DNA from: Tillandsia leiboldiana
Lineage: Eukaryota; Streptophyta; Magnoliopsida; Poales; Bromeliaceae
Direction: 5' to 3'
Length of the DNA: 64,000 bases
NCBI GenBank assembly: GCA_029204045.2
Contig: CM055076.1
Coordinates: forward strand, 20,028,269-20,092,268
Part shown: positions 59,561-64,000 of the stretch, in pieces
Layout: each line of letters begins with the position of its first letter
Position numbering within the stretch: the first letter of the stretch is position 1
Notes under the pieces: generated by a model
Database searches by the model: none
Told to the model about the DNA's origin: nothing
Seen by the model: only the letters and a program-made list of their open reading frames with translations
Position numbers and translations under genes: made by a program

Positions 59561-61267
59561 AAATTGGGTATCAGATTTCTCTAGTGGATGGTGTTTCCTA
59601 CTTATTGAGTACCATTGCATCAGATCGGGGTTTCATTAGTGGACGGAGTTTCCCACTTTGATCATAGTCTTGATCCAGTCCTGCTATATTGAGATATGTG
59701 TGACAGGGTTACTTTACTCGTGTGGGTCACTCCCCTCGAGTGCCACTCCGGAGTAGGCTTTAGACCGTGACGGGTACCGGTCCATCTGATTAGGATTTCG
59801 AGCCTTGTGTGCTGGTCCCCTACTGAGTTCTTGAGTTCGACAGCAGAGCAGGCAGTACCAGTTTTACTGGTGGCTAGATTGGGTTTATTTGGTCAGTTAT
59901 TGTTTCCTGATGCATTCATACAGTCATTTCTTTCGATATTGCATTTAGAGGCATACTAGTAGTGGTTTCCCTTTATTCAGCAGTTCTGCTTACAACTTCA
60001 CCACTTGTTCCTTTTCGTGCCTCTGGTAGACTTAGTGGGTATGCCGGAGTTTGAGGCTTTACCCACAGGGGGAGGCTACTGGTTTACTAGTGGTTCTCAC
60101 CCCCATTGTTGTTTCTCTCTTTTCTTCCTCCTGTTTTGCAGAGTCTTCTGCGGGAGTTGCTGATCTTTCGGTCGTTGTTCGAGGCGAGGGAGTCACGAGC
60201 TAGATCCTTACCGCCCAAGGAGTGTAGCTGTTTCCCCTGGTGGAGATTCCTCGTAGCTGTCAGCTGGTTTTTACTATTTACTTTGGAGAGGGATCTATTG
60301 TATTTGGAGAGACTGATGTAGAGACTGATGTACTATAGTTTTTGTTTATCCCCCTATTATAGTTGAGAGATGCTGTACTGAGGACATTGTATGGTGATTA
60401 TCTGTATTTGAGGAGATGGATGTTGTACTTTACTTCGTGTTGTACAATGATTGGATTTTATTTTACAGCATTTTATTTCCGCTCTGATATTTGTGTAGCT
60501 ATAGTACTATCTTTTGCAGGTTAGACGCTTCGCCTATGCGGGATTTTGCATAGGTGACGGATCTGTTGGCGAGCCCGGGTCGCAGTTTCGACCCTGGGGC
60601 GTGACATAAAGAACCTAAGAGACCTTCGTCATCTGTGTATTAGTGGACTTGAAAATATGAGGACTTTTGAAGAAGCTATGGAGGCCAATTTAAAGGACAA
60701 AGAATATCTCAAATCATCGTCATTGGGATGGTCTAGGGACAACTCTAGTTGTGTAGAGGCGGATGAGCAGCTCCTTGATAACCTCTGCCCGCCTGTCAAT
60801 CTCAAGAAACTGCGTATTGAAGAATACAAAGGTGTTAAATCTCCATGTTGGATGGCAAATCTGTCTCTTACCAACTTGACATCCATCGTGTTGATCCACT
60901 GTAAAGGATGGGAGCACCTCCCACCTCTTGGTGGTCTGCCTTCGCTCAACCGTCTTTACCTGTGGGGACTGCATGCAGTAAAGCAAATAAGTTGTTCATT
61001 CTACGGGAGTAACAGTGTATGTGCCTTTCCATCGTTGAAGGTCCTAGTATTTGAGGACTTGCCTAACTTGGAGGAGTGGATTGGAATAGATGATGAGTGC
61101 TTGTTTTCTCAACTTCAATCTATGGAAATTATTGGCTGCCCTAATTTGAGTGGAATTCCTACTCTGCCTTGCAGTCTAAGACGGTTGAAAATTTCTGATG
61201 TCAGATTGACGGCTCTTCCAACAATAAATCAGGATGGTGGAAACAACAATGTAAGTGCTCTATTTTA

Positions 61268-61738
61268 TAAACTTCAAATTACCCACCCCGAGGTTTAGCT
61301 TGTTTTCACTTGGCCACCATGTCGTCTAGCTCATTTTCACTTTGCCATCCCGTGGTTCAAAAAGTTGCACTTTGGCCTCCTATGGTTTAGCGCATTTTTT
61401 ATTTTGCCACACCCTATGGTTTTTTTAGTAGTTTCAATTTGCCATCCTATTTTATGTATAATTTTTCGGCGAAATGAAACTTAAACCGCAAAAAGGCAAA
61501 ATGAAATTGTTTGAACCAACTGACCATCCCTAGTGTAAGTGGCAAAGAGATCGATGGTTGATACCCGAGGTTCCAAGTTTGAAGTCTAGTTGCTTCACAT
61601 CCCAGCTAAATTTATTTTTATAAAAAATGAACAAAGCGGGTAGTATGTTACCTTTCTCTCTCAATTTTTTTTTTTTTTTTGAACCACAGAGTAGCAAGGT
61701 GCAAACAAGTTAAACCCTACAGGGGCAATTTTAAGTTC
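61268..61738. mobile_element. Foldback MITE in the pseudogene intron, with SINE inside
   Basis: TAAACTTCAAATT opens it four bases after the TATTTTA shared with the intact gene's intron 1, and it ends near GGGGCAATTTTAAGTT. It is at the same intron position as in the 29026 gene, so the MITE predates the duplication of the two genes. Confidence 0.75.
61519..61677 (+). mobile_element. SINE-like insertion with 9-bp target duplication
   Basis: A 159-bp insert absent from the sister introns. It contains TAGTGTAAGTGG (A-box-like) and AGTTTGAAGTC (B-box-like) about 40 bp apart, and ends in a T-run. TTTGAACCA flanks it (61510-61518 and 61678-61686). Confidence 0.7.
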
Positions 61739-62674
61739 ACCTTATATTAAAAAGGCAATTTATATTTGCATAGCTGTGATTGCCCGAACTTAATATCTTT
61801 ATATTTTTTCTTTCTGCAGCAGCAAGAACATTTTAAGGCTTTTGAAAGCTTAATCATCGAACAATGTGAGAAGCTCGAATATCTTCCAACAGAGTTTTTT
61901 CAAAAATTCAACACCCTAAAAGTCCTGAGTATAGAAAAGTGCCCGCAGTTGACAAAACGTGAGATCTCAGACATCCAACTGCCCTCTATACTCAATCAAC
62001 TCACTATTGGGTCATGTGGCGACCTTGAGGGGCCATTGCTGTGGTCAACGAATTTAACCTTTCTTACTTGTTTGGAATTACGTGATTGTGCAAGTATAGC
62101 ATCTCTTCCCCCAGCACAAGTGTGTGCACGGTGGACAATGCTTTCCTATTTAGAGATAAAGAACTGCAAGGAACTGTCATCATTTGGTGGAATACAAGCT
62201 CTCGTATCCCTCCATTCTTTAGAAATTGAAGGGTGTGACAAGTTAATTGAAGTTGCCCTGCTGCAGCCGCCATTTCCAAATGATGTCAGCCAAAAGAATA
62301 ATGCAGTGGACTGCTTTTGGAAGCTTGGTAAACTATCAATTGACCACCACGCGCTCCTACTCATGGAGCCATTGAGGAGTCTCTCCTCCATCAGCCTGTT
62401 GAGTCTCATTGTTGCTTCGCAACTCACCACCTTACCTGAGGAATGGCTACTGCAAAATCACGTTGCCCTCAAACATTTATTTATATGGAATGCATGTTCC
62501 CTTCAGTCCCTACCCCATAGCATGACAAAACTGTGCTCCCTCGAGACTTTGTTTGTATTTAATGCTGATCTCATCCAATCACTTCCAGATCTGCCTACTT
62601 CACTGGATACTCTACTCATCACCAGGTGTCACTCTGTGTTGAAGGAGCAATTTCGAATAGAATATAGGCCTTGA

Positions 62675-64000
62675 TTTGCCCAAGATTATCAACATCCCTG
62701 ATGTGAGGATTTTTTTGCATTTCCCGAGTCTATGATGCATATTGTATGTTCACTTTACCACCCTTCATCTCGCCCATGCTACTCTCTATAATTAATGAAA
62801 ATCATTTCAGTGTTAATGAACTACATCTCATTCAATCTTAACAAGGTTATTTGATTTGTTTCAGGACTACTTAGCCTTTTTTGGACAATGCAAGAGCAGT
62901 CAGGTTCTTCTTTAATTGGCATCCTCAAAAAGAATTTTTATTTTTTGTACTCTTACTTTATGATTTGGATACATAAGAAAGGAATATAGCGCTAACTGTT
63001 GCCCCTTATAATACATGGTGCTCGATGGTCGGATTGGTCTCGTAAAACCAACAATATAATGAATATAATATATGTAGTATATCAATTGCTCTCTAATGTT
63101 ATATATGACTAGTTGTCCGGTGATGAGTTAGAACGTAAGAGAAGCGCGACAAAAGCTTTCGAGTTGTTTTAATTTCTTGGTGCATGACTATAGTAACGGT
63201 ATCACACTCCTGTATATATTTCTCTCAATTCTTTCAGGAATACAACGAGAGTAAATTTTTGTTCTTTTATTTTCTTGGTGCATGCGGGATTAGAGAAAGA
63301 CTCCATGTATTGCATGTTCTTTTTTCTATTGCCAAATTAATGTAAAATCGTTATGAATGAAATTATCGTAAAGATAATTTACTGGTTGAATATTCCTGCA
63401 CAAGTAGCAAATCTCTGGAGAGCTACTTGTGCTTTCAAATGTGTTTCAAACCCCTTTTTTTTTCCTTCAGCTGCATAACTAGCATTTTTTTTTTTTTTTT
63501 TCTTTCAGCAGCATAACGAGCACCCTGATTAAGCTTGTGAACTTAATTTCAGTGATACAAATTATATTTAATTTTTTTAAAGTTTATATGTTTTTAGTGC
63601 AAGTTGTATCAATTTGGGAGTAAATTTAGTAGGTGCTCCCAAATTGTATCACAATTACTCAAAGTTAGTTTGTGGCATGTTATATCATTCTTGAATTAGT
63701 ATTCTATATAGTACATATACTAAGGAAGAACAAAAAGAAGGCTTAATTACACTTTACTACACTATACATCAGAATTTTTTTAAAAAAATTTCTATCATGC
63801 ATGTTTTTTTCCCCCACAAGACTCTGTTGGACTATTGTTGTTTATCAATCTCTGCACTACACACTTTAGATTTACTTTCTTTTTTCAAAAAGCATCATTA
63901 AACTTTCAATCCCTACATCTTTATCATTAAGCATACTTCTTTAAATATATAGAAGCTAACAGCTCTAATAAGAGGTGCTGGCTAGATAGACAGGAAAAGC
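62675..64000 (+). repeat. CNL 3' flank of the pseudogene, module copy 3
   Basis: 62700-62910 parallels 34180-34380, including the 39-nt putative UTR exon (62865-62903), and 63240-63680 parallels the downstream module (GTATCAATTTGGGAGTAAAT, GGTGCTCC). 63680 to the end shows AT-rich sequence with no gene. Confidence 0.6.

Larger units (their letters stand above)
46718..60606 (+). mobile_element. Solo LTR (3661 bp net) in the CNL, itself interrupted
   Basis: It starts TGTGATGACCCGG and ends GTTTCGACCCTGGGGCGTGACA (last 22 bases at 60585-60606, named here by their key motif CGACCCTGGGGCGTGACA). TAAAG flanks it (46713-46717 and 60607-60611), a perfect 5-bp target duplication. Both halves align with the LTRs at 49164-53009 and 55523-59386 in the opposite orientation: AGCGCGGAAAAACG near 46918, GGTGCATGGGGAGAGCCGTG near 47011, CACGTG sites, CTATAAATAC at 47611. 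Removing the 10,223-bp inner element and its duplicated AGGCG leaves 3661 bp with no internal domain, so it is a solo LTR left by intra-element recombination. Confidence 0.9.
44550..62674 (+). pseudogene. Second CNL, disrupted by nonsense, frameshifts and nested retroelements
   Basis: Close paralogue of the 29026 gene. 44550-45251 encodes the coiled coil and P-loop (GMGGLGKTTLAQL). TGA at 45252-45254 interrupts the frame; it resumes at once with WVCVSQDFD, LLILDDVWN, GNKILLTTR, GGYPLAIKI and MHD (FMHDLLHDL). A one-base deletion near 46677 (TTTTTTGTCC versus TTTTTTAGTCC in the paralogue) shifts the frame, and at 46717 an LTR insertion (46718-60606) splits the LRR. Coding resumes at 60612 (an extra TAAAG is the target duplication), runs to 61250, and after an intron (61251-61819) ends in exon 61820-62674. 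A small insertion near 62655 truncates the C-terminus. There is no middle exon like the intact gene's exon 2. It is non-functional as a full CNL; an N-terminal CC-P-loop peptide of 234 aa is conceivable. Confidence 0.92.

Overview
The window is plant nuclear DNA. It has AT-rich intergenic sequence, coiled-coil NB-ARC LRR (CNL) resistance-gene paralogues with introns, and dense nested transposable elements (Ty3-gypsy with kilobase-long LTRs, PIF/Harbinger, hAT MITEs, LINE, SINE, TRIM-like LTR, and MITEs sitting in (TA)n tracts). A non-TIR NLR cluster with Del/Tekay-type gypsy elements suggests a monocot. A bromeliad such as pineapple is my best guess, with low confidence. There are no prokaryotic features, tRNA or rRNA genes, or CRISPR arrays that I can support.

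Layout. 1-4.1 kb: AT-rich repeats, a (TA)n-flanked MITE, and a truncated minus-strand LTR element whose leader is a degenerate minisatellite. 4098-13333: a complete PIF/Harbinger transposon of 9236 bp with TIRs, a TTA target duplication, a two-exon Myb/SANT accessory gene and a three-exon DDE transposase. The rest of it is mostly repeat arrays of an unusual GAGGCT-type motif and an A/T-only tract. 14.0-17.9 kb: tandem copies of CNL 5' flanks with a 24-codon gene relic, a LINE tail and two hAT MITEs with 8-bp target duplications. 18.07-26.46 kb: a stack of decayed minus-strand gypsy LTRs and gag/integrase remnants, with a GC-rich 70-bp minisatellite. 26.5-34.2 kb: CNL flank and one intact CNL gene (three exons, 1433 aa). 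34.2-44.5 kb: repeated CNL 3' flanks, a gag pseudogene, MITEs, a LINE tail and the flank of the next gene. 44.55-62.67 kb: a second CNL, now a pseudogene, split by about 13.9 kb of nested retroelements. 62.7-64 kb: its 3' flank.

How it fits together. The window is one CNL tandem cluster in which unequal exchange, flank duplication and retrotransposition are all visible. The best-resolved event is a three-layer nest. A solo LTR (TSD TAAAG) sits in the LRR region of the second CNL. A 10.2-kb element of the same LTR family (TSD AGGCG, opposite orientation) sits inside that solo LTR. The inner element has two LTRs of about 3.85 kb, a PBS, a PPT and only a damaged gag, with no pol, so it is a non-autonomous gag-type element with giant LTRs. 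The intact CNL carries a chimeric middle exon, made of the head of a terminal exon and the tail of exon 1. Both of its introns are built around the same MITE.
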